DNA of 64,000 nt, taken from Reinekea marina. GTDB lineage: Bacteria > Pseudomonadota > Gammaproteobacteria > Pseudomonadales > Natronospirillaceae. Positions within the stretch are counted from its first letter, which is position 1, and the number at the start of each line of letters is the position of its first letter. The stretch lies in NCBI RefSeq assembly GCF_030409715.1, contig NZ_JAUFQI010000001.1, forward strand, positions 851,001-915,000. The letters run 5' to 3'. The position numbers and the translations under genes were made by a program. This document shows, piece after piece, positions 16,666-25,886 of the stretch. The notes beneath the pieces were generated by a model that saw only the letters and a list, made by a program, of their open reading frames with translations, ran no database searches and was not told the DNA's origin.

Positions 16666-19299
16666 ATGGACTTCTTAAGTACAAATTTTATGCCTCATGG
16701 GCAATGTTATTTTTGGCAACCAACCTTGTTGTTGTCTCACGTAATGGCCGATTTAGTCATCTCAGCTTCATACTTCTCGATTCCGATCGCTATTTGGATC
16801 TTCATTAAAAAGAGACCCGATATTGAGTTTCGGCGAGTGCTGTCTTTGTTTGCAGCTTTTATTTTGTTGTGTGGCATTACGCACCTTTATAACGTTTATG
16901 TTGTATGGGTAGGGAGCTATGGTGTTCAAGCCATTTTAAAATCGATGACGGCATTGGTCTCTTTCACGACGGCAATATATATATTTAAACTATTGCCAAA
17001 TGCCATAGCGTTACCTACGCGAGATGAGTGGGAAGCCATGAAGGTATCGGCAATAGAAAAGCGTTATAAAGACGAATCCGAATCGTTCTTTTCTGTTATT
17101 GCCGATAGCCTGCACGATGGCATCGTCGTCTGTGATCGGAAGCTCAAGGTGGTTATGGCAAACGCTGCGGCGAACCGAATTTTCTTAAATGGCCAGGGCA
17201 GTTTAGTCGGTCACGAAGTAGCTGAGTTAATTCCCGATTCAGTGCATCATCATGATGCGTTTGCTGAGCAGTTCTTTTCAATGCCACATGAATATCAGCA
17301 CCCTATGGCTCATGGCCGAACGATTAAAGCAAAATCTTTTGGTGGTGATGAAATTGATATAAGAGTAAAGCTCTCACAGTTTGAGTATTTTGATGAATCA
17401 ATGGTGGCCGTTTCTGTAGAGCAAAATGAACAGAATGAGTCGAGTGAGCAGAATGAAAAATATCAACGCACGATGCGAGCACTGGCCTCAGTGAGTGATG
17501 GTGCTTGGGAATGGAATATAAAGACGGATGAAGTATGGTGGAATGCTAAGCATGCTGAGTTAATTGGGGTTGATGTTAACGCAAAGCCCAGTGTTGAGTT
17601 ATGGCTCAACCATATCCACATGGAGGATCGTAAACGTGTACTCGAATACATAAATGATTCAATTAAGCGCAGTGGGGACTATCAAATTGAATATTTAGGG
17701 TTAACGCCGGAAGGTAATTACAATTGGTTTAGAAGCCGAGGAAAAGTGTACCAATTTAATAATGAGTCGGTGTTTATGTCGGGTATGTTGTCTAACATTC
17801 AGCATACGCATCAGCTTCAGGCCGAGTTAGACAATAAAACCGAGTTTTTAAATAGAGTGATCGATTCTACGGTAGCCAATCTGTTTGTATTTAACGTGAA
17901 TGCCAACAGAATTACCTATGTAAATAAAACGCTGAGTAAAACGCTGGGTTATATTGTTGAAATGCTTGCCCATATTAAAAACCCATTTGAGCTTATTCAT
18001 CCGCAAGATAGACAACCCCTGAAAATCCATGTTCAAAACGTTTTAAGAAAGCCAGAAGTTAGCCACGAAATAGTGGTAAGAGTACGCCATAAAAATGGCC
18101 AATGGGTTTGGTGTTATTGTGAAAATAAAGTCAATGATGTTGATACAACGGGGCGGCCTAATTCATTTTTAGGTGCTTTTATTGATATCAGTGATTTAAA
18201 AGAGAAAGAGCAGGCTATTCAAGCGTGGGCCGCCGATTTTTATTCTATTTTTAACCAAGCGGCCGTTGGCATTGCATTAGTGTCGTTAGAGGGAACTTTT
18301 AAACGGGTTAATGAAAAGTTATGCGAAATGTGGGGTTATCCTGAAGCGGTTTTGTTGAAAAAGTCGTTTTTAGAAATTACTTACCCAGACGATCTAGAAA
18401 CAGACTTAAAGCACGTGAATGCCTTGTTAGCCGGTGAATACGATTCTTACACGTTAGAGAAGCGCTACATCTCGGCAGATGGTGCCATCTTTTGGGCATT
18501 GCTTACAGTGAAACTAGTGAGAGACAGCGAAGGCAAGGCCTCTCATTTTATATCGGTTATAGAAGATATTGATTCAATGAAAGAAACAGAGCGAGCCCTC
18601 AGTGAATCGAATAAAGCTCTAGAGATTTTTGCTTTTACCGCATCACACGATTTACAAGAGCCCTTGAGGAAAATCAAAACCTTTTCAGGTCTGCTCCAGG
18701 AGCGACTAAAGGGTAAGTTAGACGAACCCGAGGCCCAGTTTGAGCTAGGGCGTTTATCTGGCGCGGCAAATAGGATGAGTAAACTTATTACCAGTATTCT
18801 AGAGCTCTCTAGAGCCTCACAAGTTCAACTCGATATTCAGGAAACGAGCCTTAGCGAGTTATTTTTGTTGGTTGAGAATCAACTCGACTTGTCTTCTGAA
18901 GACTTAGACTATAGTTACACAGTAGAAGGCGATATTGGCTTTTATGCCGATGCCATACAAATGGCGCGCGTATTTCAGAATTTAATGGTGAATGCCATTA
19001 AATATAAGTACGAGAGTCGTCCAGTTAACATAAAGGTTCATGGGCGTTTAGAAAACAATAGGGCCATAATTTTGTTCTCGGATGATGGGCCGGGCGTACC
19101 TGAAGATGCCTTGATACATATATTTTCACCCTTTAAACGGCTTGTGGGTAAAGAAAAAGAAGGTTCAGGCATGGGGCTCGCTATTTGTCGCCAAATTGTT
19201 CAAAAGCACCAAGGGTCTATCCATGCATTATCCGGCCAAGGCCCAGGCTTGACGATTGAAATTAGCCTACCGGCCAAACCGCGAGGGTTAAACGGATGA
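16666..19299 (+). CDS. Ethylene-receptor-like multi-PAS sensor histidine kinase
   Basis: 877 residues. Residues 1-120 form three membrane helices closely resembling the ethylene-binding domain of plant ETR1 (FMPHGQCYFWQP, then DLVISASYFSIP, then FILLCGITHLY). Asp29, Tyr36, Ile39, Pro40, Ile66, Cys69 and His73 correspond, at a constant offset of four, to the ETR1 ethylene and copper residues D25, Y32, I35, P36, I62, C65 and H69. Then come about four PAS/PAC domains (130-640), a HisKA domain with the phospho-acceptor in FTASHDLQEPLRKI and an HATPase domain (LMVNAIKYKYES, SDDGPGVPEDAL, GSGMGLAICRQIVQKH). AGGGA lies 9 bases before the ATG. Its stop overlaps the next gene (ATGA). Known family fact: ETR-type domains bind ethylene through Cu(I); binding here is inferred. 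Confidence 0.92.
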   Translation: MDFLSTNFMPHGQCYFWQPTLLLSHVMADLVISASYFSIPIAIWIFIKKRPDIEFRRVLSLFAAFILLCGITHLYNVYVVWVGSYGVQAILKSMTALVSFTTAIYIFKLLPNAIALPTRDEWEAMKVSAIEKRYKDESESFFSVIADSLHDGIVVCDRKLKVVMANAAANRIFLNGQGSLVGHEVAELIPDSVHHHDAFAEQFFSMPHEYQHPMAHGRTIKAKSFGGDEIDIRVKLSQFEYFDESMVAVSVEQNEQNESSEQNEKYQRTMRALASVSDGAWEWNIKTDEVWWNAKHAELIGVDVNAKPSVELWLNHIHMEDRKRVLEYINDSIKRSGDYQIEYLGLTPEGNYNWFRSRGKVYQFNNESVFMSGMLSNIQHTHQLQAELDNKTEFLNRVIDSTVANLFVFNVNANRITYVNKTLSKTLGYIVEMLAHIKNPFELIHPQDRQPLKIHVQNVLRKPEVSHEIVVRVRHKNGQWVWCYCENKVNDVDTTGRPNSFLGAFIDISDLKEKEQAIQAWAADFYSIFNQAAVGIALVSLEGTFKRVNEKLCEMWGYPEAVLLKKSFLEITYPDDLETDLKHVNALLAGEYDSYTLEKRYISADGAIFWALLTVKLVRDSEGKASHFISVIEDIDSMKETERALSESNKALEIFAFTASHDLQEPLRKIKTFSGLLQERLKGKLDEPEAQFELGRLSGAANRMSKLITSILELSRASQVQLDIQETSLSELFLLVENQLDLSSEDLDYSYTVEGDIGFYADAIQMARVFQNLMVNAIKYKYESRPVNIKVHGRLENNRAIILFSDDGPGVPEDALIHIFSPFKRLVGKEKEGSGMGLAICRQIVQKHQGSIHALSGQGPGLTIEISLPAKPRGLNG

Positions 19300-19721
19300 G
19301 TAATGATTTAATAGTGATCGTTGTTGTAGAAGATGATCCGGATGACCAATACCTGATCCAAAAAGCATTATCGAGCGTAGAATTGGACTTGGATATTCGA
19401 TTTATTGGCAATGGGCTCGAAGCCGTGCAATTTTTTGAAAGCTCAATAGCCAAGGCAGACGTAGCCAACAGCCTTGTTCTACTCGATTTAAATTTACCCG
19501 GGGCTTCAGGTTTAGAGGTGCTTAAGTCAATAAAGTCAGATCCAGAATACCAGCCGTTGCCAGTCGTCATTTTAACCACGTCTGAATTCGATGCCGAAAA
19601 ACAATCCGCTAAAGCGCTAGGCGCTAGTGATTACATTGTAAAGCCTGATGACATAAATCGTTTCAAAGAAGTGTTGAGTCACGTTATTAAGGCCTATGTA
19701 AAAAACGGGGAAACTGAATGA
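19296..19721 (+). CDS. Stand-alone response regulator receiver (Rcp1-like)
   Basis: 141 residues, one receiver domain and no output domain. The acidic pocket is VVVEDDPDDQYLIQKAL, the phospho-acceptor Asp is in VLLDLNLPGASGLEV, the Thr is in VVILTTSE and the Lys in DYIVKPDD. The EDDPDD opening and short length are typical of Rcp1-type receivers that serve PAS or phytochrome kinases. It is coupled by ATGA overlaps both to the preceding kinase and to the following REC-GGDEF gene, so it is probably a phosphate intermediary or sink for the ethylene-receptor-like kinase. Confidence 0.92.
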   Translation: MSNDLIVIVVVEDDPDDQYLIQKALSSVELDLDIRFIGNGLEAVQFFESSIAKADVANSLVLLDLNLPGASGLEVLKSIKSDPEYQPLPVVILTTSEFDAEKQSAKALGASDYIVKPDDINRFKEVLSHVIKAYVKNGETE

Positions 19722-20608
19722 TCAATAATATTAAGTTATTGAGTGTCGAAGATGATCCTGATGATGTATACATCTTACAATCTATGTTAGAAAAAGATAA
19801 ACATACGGTATTTAACTTTACTCATGTAAAAACCATGCACGCCGCGAGCAAAGCGCTCATTAGCGAAAAATTTGATGCAGCCTTGTTAGATTTAGGCTTA
19901 CCCGACAGCCATGGACCAGAGTCTATTCGTCTCCTTGCGCAGCAGTTCCCTGAGCTCCCTATTATTGTGGTGACCGACCACGATTCGGTAGAGCTGGAAG
20001 AAAAGCTAATAGACTTAGGCGCCGAAGACTTCATTTCGAAACGAGATTTAACGAATGGTCTGTTATCACGCGTCATTCGACTTTCAATAGAGCGTAAGCA
20101 GCTTCAACTACGAATCGAAAGAAGTGCTCTGATCGATGATTTAACGGGTTTATACAATCGGCAAAGTTTTTATCAGCACTTAAGTGCGGGTATAGCGCAA
20201 GCGAATCGCAGCGAGTTTAAAATTGCAGTCTTTTTTATTGATTTAGATAAATTCAAACACATTAATGATGAATATGGCCACCGTGTAGGTGATCAAGCGC
20301 TTAAGCAATTCAGTGATTTTATCAAATTGAACTCAAGGGAATCGGATATCGCAGCACGTATAGGTGGAGATGAATTTGCCATTGCGATTTTTAATTATGA
20401 ATCAACAGAAGATTTAGAGCGTTACTTTGACCGATTGTTTTCTGAGCAGCCTATTGAAATATCTGCACAAAAGAATGACAAAGACTTTAAATTTGATCTG
20501 AATTTTTCAACCGGTATATGCGAGTGGACACCCGGTGATTCTGTTGATAAGTTAATAGAATCAGCCGATACCGATATGTATCGGACCAAACGACATAAAT
20601 CAGAATAG
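19718..20608 (+). CDS. REC-GGDEF response regulator diguanylate cyclase
   Basis: 296 residues. A receiver domain (about 1-125: LLSVEDDPDDVYILQSML, phospho-Asp in ALLDLGLPDSHG) is joined to a GGDEF domain (about 135-296: LIDDLTGLYNRQSFYQHL, FFIDLDKFKHINDEYGHRVG, AARIGGDEFAIAIF). RESD upstream of GGDEF is a good RxxD inhibitory site. It should make c-di-GMP when phosphorylated, by inference from the kinase encoded in the same coupled set. Start ATG overlaps the previous stop. No obvious terminator follows. Confidence 0.94.
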   Translation: MINNIKLLSVEDDPDDVYILQSMLEKDKHTVFNFTHVKTMHAASKALISEKFDAALLDLGLPDSHGPESIRLLAQQFPELPIIVVTDHDSVELEEKLIDLGAEDFISKRDLTNGLLSRVIRLSIERKQLQLRIERSALIDDLTGLYNRQSFYQHLSAGIAQANRSEFKIAVFFIDLDKFKHINDEYGHRVGDQALKQFSDFIKLNSRESDIAARIGGDEFAIAIFNYESTEDLERYFDRLFSEQPIEISAQKNDKDFKFDLNFSTGICEWTPGDSVDKLIESADTDMYRTKRHKSE

Positions 20609-20671
20609 TACTTCGCTGTCTACTTCTGTGGCTCACTTGTTGGGCTAATAACCGGTTAGAGATTGATTAAG

Positions 20672-21904
20672 ATGACACGAGAATATGACCTCATATTAAT
20701 GGGGGCGACCAGCTTTGTAGGTCAAATAACCTATAGACGATTAGCTGAGTATATCCACCAAAAAGATCCAACCTTAACTTTTGCGATAGCGGGCCGCTCC
20801 ACTGAAAAACTAGCTTCAGTGCAACGAGATGTGTCGCAACGGCTCAATCTGAAGCTCGATACCCCAATGATAACGGTTAACTCGATGAACGCAGCCGATA
20901 TGAAGCGGGTTGCTCAGTCTGCGAAAGTTGTTATTTCTACCGTGGGGCCATTCGATCAATATGGTGAACAGTTAGTAAAAGCCTGTGCCGAAAATGGCAC
21001 TCATTACTGCGATTTAACCGGTGAGCCTAACTTCATTGCTGATATGTTAGAGAGGTATGAAGCTACTGCCCAAAACAGTGGAGCCTGTATTGTTCATTGT
21101 TGTGGCTTTGACTCACTGCCTTCCGATTTAGGGGCTTATTATTTGCAGCAACAAGCAAAAGCACTCTTTGGTGAGCCGTGCCAAGAAATTGATATGCGGG
21201 TTAATCGCATGGCGGGCACGCTTTCTGGCGGCACCATGGCGAGTATGATTAATATCGTGAAAAAAGCCAAAGACGATAAAGCGCTGCGAAAAACGTTAAT
21301 GAACCCATATGCATTGGCACCTGACCTGAAAAAAGTTAAGCAAAAGTTTTTTAACAAGGTTGTACAAGATAAGGTTAAACCGGGTTGGCTTGCTCCGTTT
21401 ATGATGGCCAGCATTAACACCAAAATAGTGTTAAGAACCGCGATGCAACGCCCAGATTTATTTCCAGAAAATTTCCTATACAGCGAGGCCATGCACATGG
21501 GTGACGGGCCTGGTGGTAAAAAGCGAGCAAAACGGATGGCGCTAGGCTTAGGGGTCGTAGCCATAGGTGCCGCCATTGCGCCAGCGCGATGGGTACTAGA
21601 AAAGTTTGTACTGCCGAAGCCAGGCACCGGCCCTTCTGAACAAGCGCAGATTGATGGCTTTTTTACCATTGTGCATTACGGCACAACCGCCAAGGGTGAA
21701 AAAATTGCAGTAGAAGTACATGGTGATCAAGATCCTGGTTATGGATCTACCGCAAAAATGCTTACGCAAGCCGCGGTGGTGTTAGCCAAAGAATTGCCCA
21801 GTGACCAAGCCGGTGGTTTTTGGACACCGGCCGCTATTATGGCCGAGTCGCTTATTCCACGGCTAAGTACACACGCTGGCGTATCGATAAAAACCATCGA
21901 TTAG
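20672..21904 (+). CDS. Saccharopine dehydrogenase-like / trans-acting enoyl reductase family protein
   Basis: 410 residues from ATG 20672; the frame can be extended to TTG 20663, which has no better ribosome site. The N-terminus is a Rossmann NAD(P) site (YDLILMGATSFVGQITYRRL), with VVISTVGPFDQYGEQLVKAC and YCDLTGEPNF, typical of the saccharopine dehydrogenase-like oxidoreductase family (homologues of mycobacterial Rv2953-type enoyl reductases). A hydrophobic segment (LGLGVVAIGAAIAPARWVL) suggests a peripheral membrane association. The substrate is unknown, perhaps a lipid. It stands alone after the signalling genes. Confidence 0.85.
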   Translation: MTREYDLILMGATSFVGQITYRRLAEYIHQKDPTLTFAIAGRSTEKLASVQRDVSQRLNLKLDTPMITVNSMNAADMKRVAQSAKVVISTVGPFDQYGEQLVKACAENGTHYCDLTGEPNFIADMLERYEATAQNSGACIVHCCGFDSLPSDLGAYYLQQQAKALFGEPCQEIDMRVNRMAGTLSGGTMASMINIVKKAKDDKALRKTLMNPYALAPDLKKVKQKFFNKVVQDKVKPGWLAPFMMASINTKIVLRTAMQRPDLFPENFLYSEAMHMGDGPGGKKRAKRMALGLGVVAIGAAIAPARWVLEKFVLPKPGTGPSEQAQIDGFFTIVHYGTTAKGEKIAVEVHGDQDPGYGSTAKMLTQAAVVLAKELPSDQAGGFWTPAAIMAESLIPRLSTHAGVSIKTID

Positions 21905-21944
21905 GCGGGTTTGTCTAGCGACTCTTGTTCTGCATTCGAATTTG

Positions 21945-21979
21945 CACACACCGGCCTCATCATCAAAGCCGGCTGTGTG
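21945..21979. terminator. Stem-loop between convergent genes (possible bidirectional terminator)
   Basis: CACACACCGGC pairs with GCCGG-C-TGTGTG (one bulged C) around a 12-base loop, midway between the oxidoreductase stop and the stop of the ABC ATPase gene on the other strand. There is no clear U-run. Confidence 0.4.
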
Positions 21980-22076
21980 AGCTGCATTTATAGTTGAGCT
22001 GCTTTCAGATGCGACCCATTGGCAGCAGTGGCAGGGAAAAATGCCCGTTCTTTATAATCATGAATCCTTGCATTAA

Positions 22077-22835
22077 TTATTTAAAATACAGGCACACTGG
22101 TACACCCTCAACTTGAGCAATTTCAATGGGCATGTCATACAGTGTTGATAGACAATCGCTGTTGATCACTTGTGCTGGTGAACCTGCTTTAAAGAGCTCG
22201 CCTTGCTTCAAGGCAATAATGTGGTCGCTGTAATAACTGGCGAAATTGATATCGTGCAATACCACGACGATACTTTTATCGAGCGCGTAGCACGCTTGCT
22301 TAAGGTGCTTCATAATGCTGCCACTGTGCTTCATATCGAGATTATTAAGTGGCTCGTCAAGGAAAAGGTAGGGCGTGTCTTGTGCCCATACCATGGCAAT
22401 AAAGGCTCGTTGTCGTTGACCACCCGACAATTGATCGAGGTATCGGTCTTGAATGTCTGATAGCTGAAAATAGTGAATCGTTTCATTGATGACAACCCAA
22501 TCTTCAGGCGAAGGGCGACCTCGGTGATAGGGAAAGCGACCAAAGCAGACTAAGTCCTTCACTGAAATTCGCGCGCCAATTTGGTTGTCTTGTTTTAGGT
22601 ATGCCAACTGCTTGGCAAGCGTCTCCCTTGGTAAAGATTCTAACGATTGCCCATTAAAGCTGACCACGCCATTGGTTGCCTTTATTTGCGCGCTGGCCAC
22701 TGATAATAATGACGATTTGCCAGCACCATTAGGACCAATGATTGAAGTGATGCCTTTATTGGGTATGTCGGTTGATAGTTTCGACAATACTTGAGTATCG
22801 CCATAGCGCAGTGAAATGTTGTCCAATCTAATCAT
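22077..22835 (-). CDS. Siderophore ABC importer, ATPase (FepC/FecE type)
   Basis: 252 residues. Walker A GPNGAGKSSLLSV, signature LSGGQRQRAFIAMVWAQ, Walker B YLFLDEPLNNLDMKH and switch His in VVLHDINFA are all intact. It would power uptake of an Fe(III)-siderophore or similar chelate through the two permeases encoded just upstream. Its ATG overlaps the preceding permease stop. Last gene of the four-gene minus-strand operon. By gene order it resembles Vibrio vctPDGC / Campylobacter ceuBCDE type catecholate importers, but the ligand is inferred only. Confidence 0.93.
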   Translation of the reverse strand: MIRLDNISLRYGDTQVLSKLSTDIPNKGITSIIGPNGAGKSSLLSVASAQIKATNGVVSFNGQSLESLPRETLAKQLAYLKQDNQIGARISVKDLVCFGRFPYHRGRPSPEDWVVINETIHYFQLSDIQDRYLDQLSGGQRQRAFIAMVWAQDTPYLFLDEPLNNLDMKHSGSIMKHLKQACYALDKSIVVVLHDINFASYYSDHIIALKQGELFKAGSPAQVINSDCLSTLYDMPIEIAQVEGVPVCLYFK

Positions 22836-23815
22836 GTTTTTTCTCTATACATTATCAGCGCCAAAAAGCATAAGCCGCCGAACAGTTCGATAATAATGCT
22901 TAATTGCATGCTAAAGTCGAAAACGTGTTGCAGTAAAAAATCGCCCACTACGAGAATGGCGATACCCAGTAAAGCCGCCATGGGTAAAAGCCAGCGGTGG
23001 TGGTAGCAAGGTGTTAATCGATAAGCCAAATGCGCCACGAGAAGTCCAAAGAATGTAATCGGCCCGACAAGAGCAGTGGATACGCTGATTAATACCGTGA
23101 CAATCATGAGAATTTCTTTCGTCATTCTTGGAATGTTAATGCCCAAGTTGGTTGCACAATGGCGGCCGAGTAGCATCACATCCAACGTGGCGTGTTTTCG
23201 CCAAATATAAATTGAGCTGAATGTAATGACGCAAATGGAGATCACCAGCATAGTTGAGTCGATGCGACTAAAGCTTGCAAACAAATTGTCTTGTAACACC
23301 GTAAATTCCGTTGGGTCGAGCATCCGGAAAATTAAGCCGCTGGCGCTGCCAAATAGAATACCCAAGACGATACCGGCCAGTAATAAAAACTGTAGAGACT
23401 GCTGATTGCCTTTGAAAAATATTCGATAAAGTAGCGCCGTACACGCCACCATAGCACTGGTTTCTAGTAGCCATTTTAGGTAAGGGTTAAGCGTGTTGAA
23501 GCCAATCACGCCTAAGCTGACAACCAACAAAGCTTGAATGAGCCCGTACAATGAATCGAAACCCATGATGCCAGGCGTTAAGATTCGGTTTTCCGTCATG
23601 GTTTGAAACAGCACCGTAGAAATAGAAATCGCCGCACCCACTATAACCAGTGTGATGAGTTTTTTACTGCGATACTTAAGGGTGAATTCTAGGCTGGCTT
23701 TCATATCCCAGGTTAAGTAGAGAGCAAATGCGATGGCAAGTAATGCCAGCAGAATAGAAACCCTGACCACAGGCGATTGAAGCATCGAGCGGTTTGTTTG
23801 AAGTGTGTTATGCAT
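22832..23815 (-). CDS. Siderophore ABC importer, permease 2 (FecCD family)
   Basis: 327 residues with about nine to ten membrane helices. Family features include ENRILTPGIMGFDSLYGL (the ILTPxxxG region of FecCD permeases) and GPITFFGLLVAHLAYRLTP, the cytoplasmic coupling loop that contacts the ATPase. It overlaps permease 1 by 8 bases and the ATPase by 4. It forms the inner-membrane channel as a heterodimer with permease 1. Nothing unusual was seen. Confidence 0.92.
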   Translation of the reverse strand: MHNTLQTNRSMLQSPVVRVSILLALLAIAFALYLTWDMKASLEFTLKYRSKKLITLVIVGAAISISTVLFQTMTENRILTPGIMGFDSLYGLIQALLVVSLGVIGFNTLNPYLKWLLETSAMVACTALLYRIFFKGNQQSLQFLLLAGIVLGILFGSASGLIFRMLDPTEFTVLQDNLFASFSRIDSTMLVISICVITFSSIYIWRKHATLDVMLLGRHCATNLGINIPRMTKEILMIVTVLISVSTALVGPITFFGLLVAHLAYRLTPCYHHRWLLPMAALLGIAILVVGDFLLQHVFDFSMQLSIIIELFGGLCFLALIMYREKT

Positions 23816-24746
23816 TTTTTCGATTAGCTTTTATAAGAATGGTAAGGAAAATATTGCTTCCCACGACACCCATGATGACGCCGACAGGCATTTCATAAGG
23901 GAATCTAATTAAACGAGCAGTGATATCGCAGACCAGCACCAGACCAGCGCCCAATAAGGCAATCCACGGCAGCGATTTTTTAAGATTGTCGCCTATGATT
24001 GCACTGATTAGGTTAGGAATGACCAAGCCTAAAAACGGAATAACGCCGGCAATAACAACGGTGATGCCTGAGATTAATGAGACTATGAGAACGCCCCAGC
24101 TTAGATACCACTTATAATTGAGGCCTAGGTTTTGTGAATAACTTTTGCCGAGACCAACCAATGTGAATTGATTAGCCGTGATGTAGGCGAGTAGGCAAAG
24201 CCCAGCACTGATCCAAAGCAATTCGTAACGACCTTTAAGGATCATCGAAAAGTCACCTTGCACCCATGTCCATATGGCTTGAACCAGATCGTGTTGAAAG
24301 GCAATGAACATCACCACGGATGAAATGATGCCCCCATAAATGATGCCAACTAATGGAACAATAACATTTGAGCGTAGCTTGATGCGACTCAGCAAAAACA
24401 AAAAACTTGCAGAGCCAAACACGGAGAATAAGGAAGCAACGATCAGTTTTAAGGTCACACTGGTTTGAGGAGCAAAAATGATAAGCAGTAAAACACCTAG
24501 TGTCGCCCATTCAACGGTTCCTGTCGTGGTTGGCTCTACAAATTTATTACGCGCTAAGATTTGCATGATAACCCCCGCGACAGCGAGTGACATGCCAGTT
24601 AGAAGTACGGCAATTGTTCTGGGAATGCGCGTCTGAAACAGTAAGCTCCAATTGCTCTCTTGTGCAGTGATATCTATGACGCCGATAAATAAACTGGCTA
24701 CCGCAAGCGCAGCAACCAGTAACAAGGCTAAACCGAATCGAATCAT
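23808..24746 (-). CDS. Siderophore ABC importer, permease 1 (FecCD family)
   Basis: 312 residues, about nine membrane helices. FecCD landmarks: TRIPRTIAVLLTGMSLAVAG near the N-terminus, NKFVEPTTTGTVEWATLG, and GVIPFLGLVIPNLISAIIG (coupling helix). It follows the binding-protein gene by 7 bases and overlaps permease 2. Together they make the membrane part of an iron-chelate importer. Confidence 0.92.
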   Translation of the reverse strand: MIRFGLALLLVAALAVASLFIGVIDITAQESNWSLLFQTRIPRTIAVLLTGMSLAVAGVIMQILARNKFVEPTTTGTVEWATLGVLLLIIFAPQTSVTLKLIVASLFSVFGSASFLFLLSRIKLRSNVIVPLVGIIYGGIISSVVMFIAFQHDLVQAIWTWVQGDFSMILKGRYELLWISAGLCLLAYITANQFTLVGLGKSYSQNLGLNYKWYLSWGVLIVSLISGITVVIAGVIPFLGLVIPNLISAIIGDNLKKSLPWIALLGAGLVLVCDITARLIRFPYEMPVGVIMGVVGSNIFLTILIKANRKNA

Positions 24747-24753
24747 ATGAGGC

Positions 24754-25650
24754 TTAATTCACTATGGCTTTATGTAACTGCGATACTGCTGAATCAACGG
24801 CTGTGAGCCCATAAGCCACCAAGTACCAAGACACGCCATCCACGTAGATAATATTTTGCTGCTTATGAACATCCATCGATTTAATGATGTCATTGTCTAG
24901 CAACGCTTGGGCGCTCCCTTGCGCAGTACCAATGGCGGCATCTCTATCGAGTACGATCAACCAGTCTGGGTCGGCGTCTTTAATGAACTCAAATGAAATG
25001 GGCTCGCCGTGAGTCGCTTCTTCCACATTGTCTACAGCTGGAATTAACCCTAAATCATCGTGAACCCAACCATAGCGAGAGCCAGGACCAAAGGCAGAAA
25101 TTTTACCGCCCGAAGTTAGAACAAACAGTGCCTTCCCTGCATTCGGAGCAGCTTGCTGAATATCACGCACTTTAGCTTTAATAGCATCGAGCTTTACTTT
25201 CGCTTCGGCTTCTTTATCGACCATTTTCGCTAACGATTCGGTCATGCTGTAAAACTGCTGCAAGTAGTTTTCGCCCCAAACAGAAGAGTCAAAGGTGGGA
25301 GCAAACTCTGAAAACTGCTCTTTAAATGCTGCGGTTCTAGGTCCAAGTACAATGACATCGGGTTCAAGTGAGGCCGTCATTTCTACATCGGGTTCAAAAA
25401 AGCTGCCCACATTGGCGTATTGATCGTCTTTAAATTTTGATAAGTAGCCAATGGTATGGGGTTTTGTAACGCCGATAACTTTTACACCTAGGGTATCGAA
25501 GGTATCTAGTGGGGCAAGGCCAAAAGTAACGATTTTCTCAGGTGTTTTGTCCATTTCAAACTTACCTTGAGCGTCCACCAGTGTACCAGCAACGGCATAG
25601 GTCATAAGCGCAAAACAGCCTAAGATTAGGGCTTTCGGGTATTTAAGCAT
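24754..25650 (-). CDS. Siderophore ABC importer, periplasmic binding protein
   Basis: 298 residues. A signal peptide (MLKYPKALILGCFALMTYAVAG) is followed by a class III binding-protein fold: VTFGLAPLDTFDTLGVKVIG, EPDVEMTASLEPDVIVLGPR, and near the end IIYVDGVSWYLVAYGLTAVDS. There is no Cys right after the signal region that would make it a lipoprotein, so it is probably soluble in the periplasm. It resembles the VctP/CeuE/FatB group that binds ferric catecholates. First gene of the operon and preceded by a Fur-like box about 40 bases upstream. No TonB-dependent receptor gene is nearby. Confidence 0.9.
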   Translation of the reverse strand: MLKYPKALILGCFALMTYAVAGTLVDAQGKFEMDKTPEKIVTFGLAPLDTFDTLGVKVIGVTKPHTIGYLSKFKDDQYANVGSFFEPDVEMTASLEPDVIVLGPRTAAFKEQFSEFAPTFDSSVWGENYLQQFYSMTESLAKMVDKEAEAKVKLDAIKAKVRDIQQAAPNAGKALFVLTSGGKISAFGPGSRYGWVHDDLGLIPAVDNVEEATHGEPISFEFIKDADPDWLIVLDRDAAIGTAQGSAQALLDNDIIKSMDVHKQQNIIYVDGVSWYLVAYGLTAVDSAVSQLHKAIVN

Positions 25651-25689
25651 GGTAGCTTCCTTTTTGTGAGTTAAGCGGGATGCGTAATA

Positions 25690-25708
25690 TATGAGAATGA
25701 TTCTTGTT
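25690..25708 (-). promoter_or_regulatory. Fur-like operator upstream of siderophore importer
   Basis: The palindrome AGAAT-G-ATTCT (25694-25704) within TGAGAATGATTCTTG matches the Fur consensus in most positions and lies about 40 bases before the binding-protein ATG. Iron repression is inferred. Confidence 0.65.
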
Positions 25709-25747
25709 TGTAAATAAGAATTTATATTGTTTGATGAGTGGTTTGAG

Positions 25748-25764
25748 TGTCGGTTTTATTTACA
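25748..25764 (+). promoter_or_regulatory. PEP-CTERM box A: putative PrsR enhancer site
   Basis: TGTCGGTTTTATTTACA differs by one base from the element at 28394. It ends 64 bases before the GG of the sigma-54 promoter of the first PEP-CTERM gene, a usual distance for an activator of the NtrC class. Confidence 0.65.
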
Positions 25765-25826
25765 ATTAAGGTGTTAAAAAATGTTAAGGCGGTCACAGAA
25801 CGCCTAGTTTTCGCAGGTTCAAGACA

Positions 25827-25843
25827 TTGGCCTAGTTATTGCT
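25827..25843 (+). promoter_or_regulatory. Sigma-54 (-24/-12) promoter of PEP-CTERM gene 1
   Basis: TTGGCCT-AGTTA-TTGCT has GG (25829-25830) and GC (25841-25842) separated by exactly 10 bases, as sigma-54 requires. Predicted transcription start about 25854, giving a 33-base leader before the ATG at 25887. Confidence 0.75.
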
Positions 25844-25886
25844 GTGTTAAAGAGAAATGACCGAATTTAATTAAAAGGATGTAACC

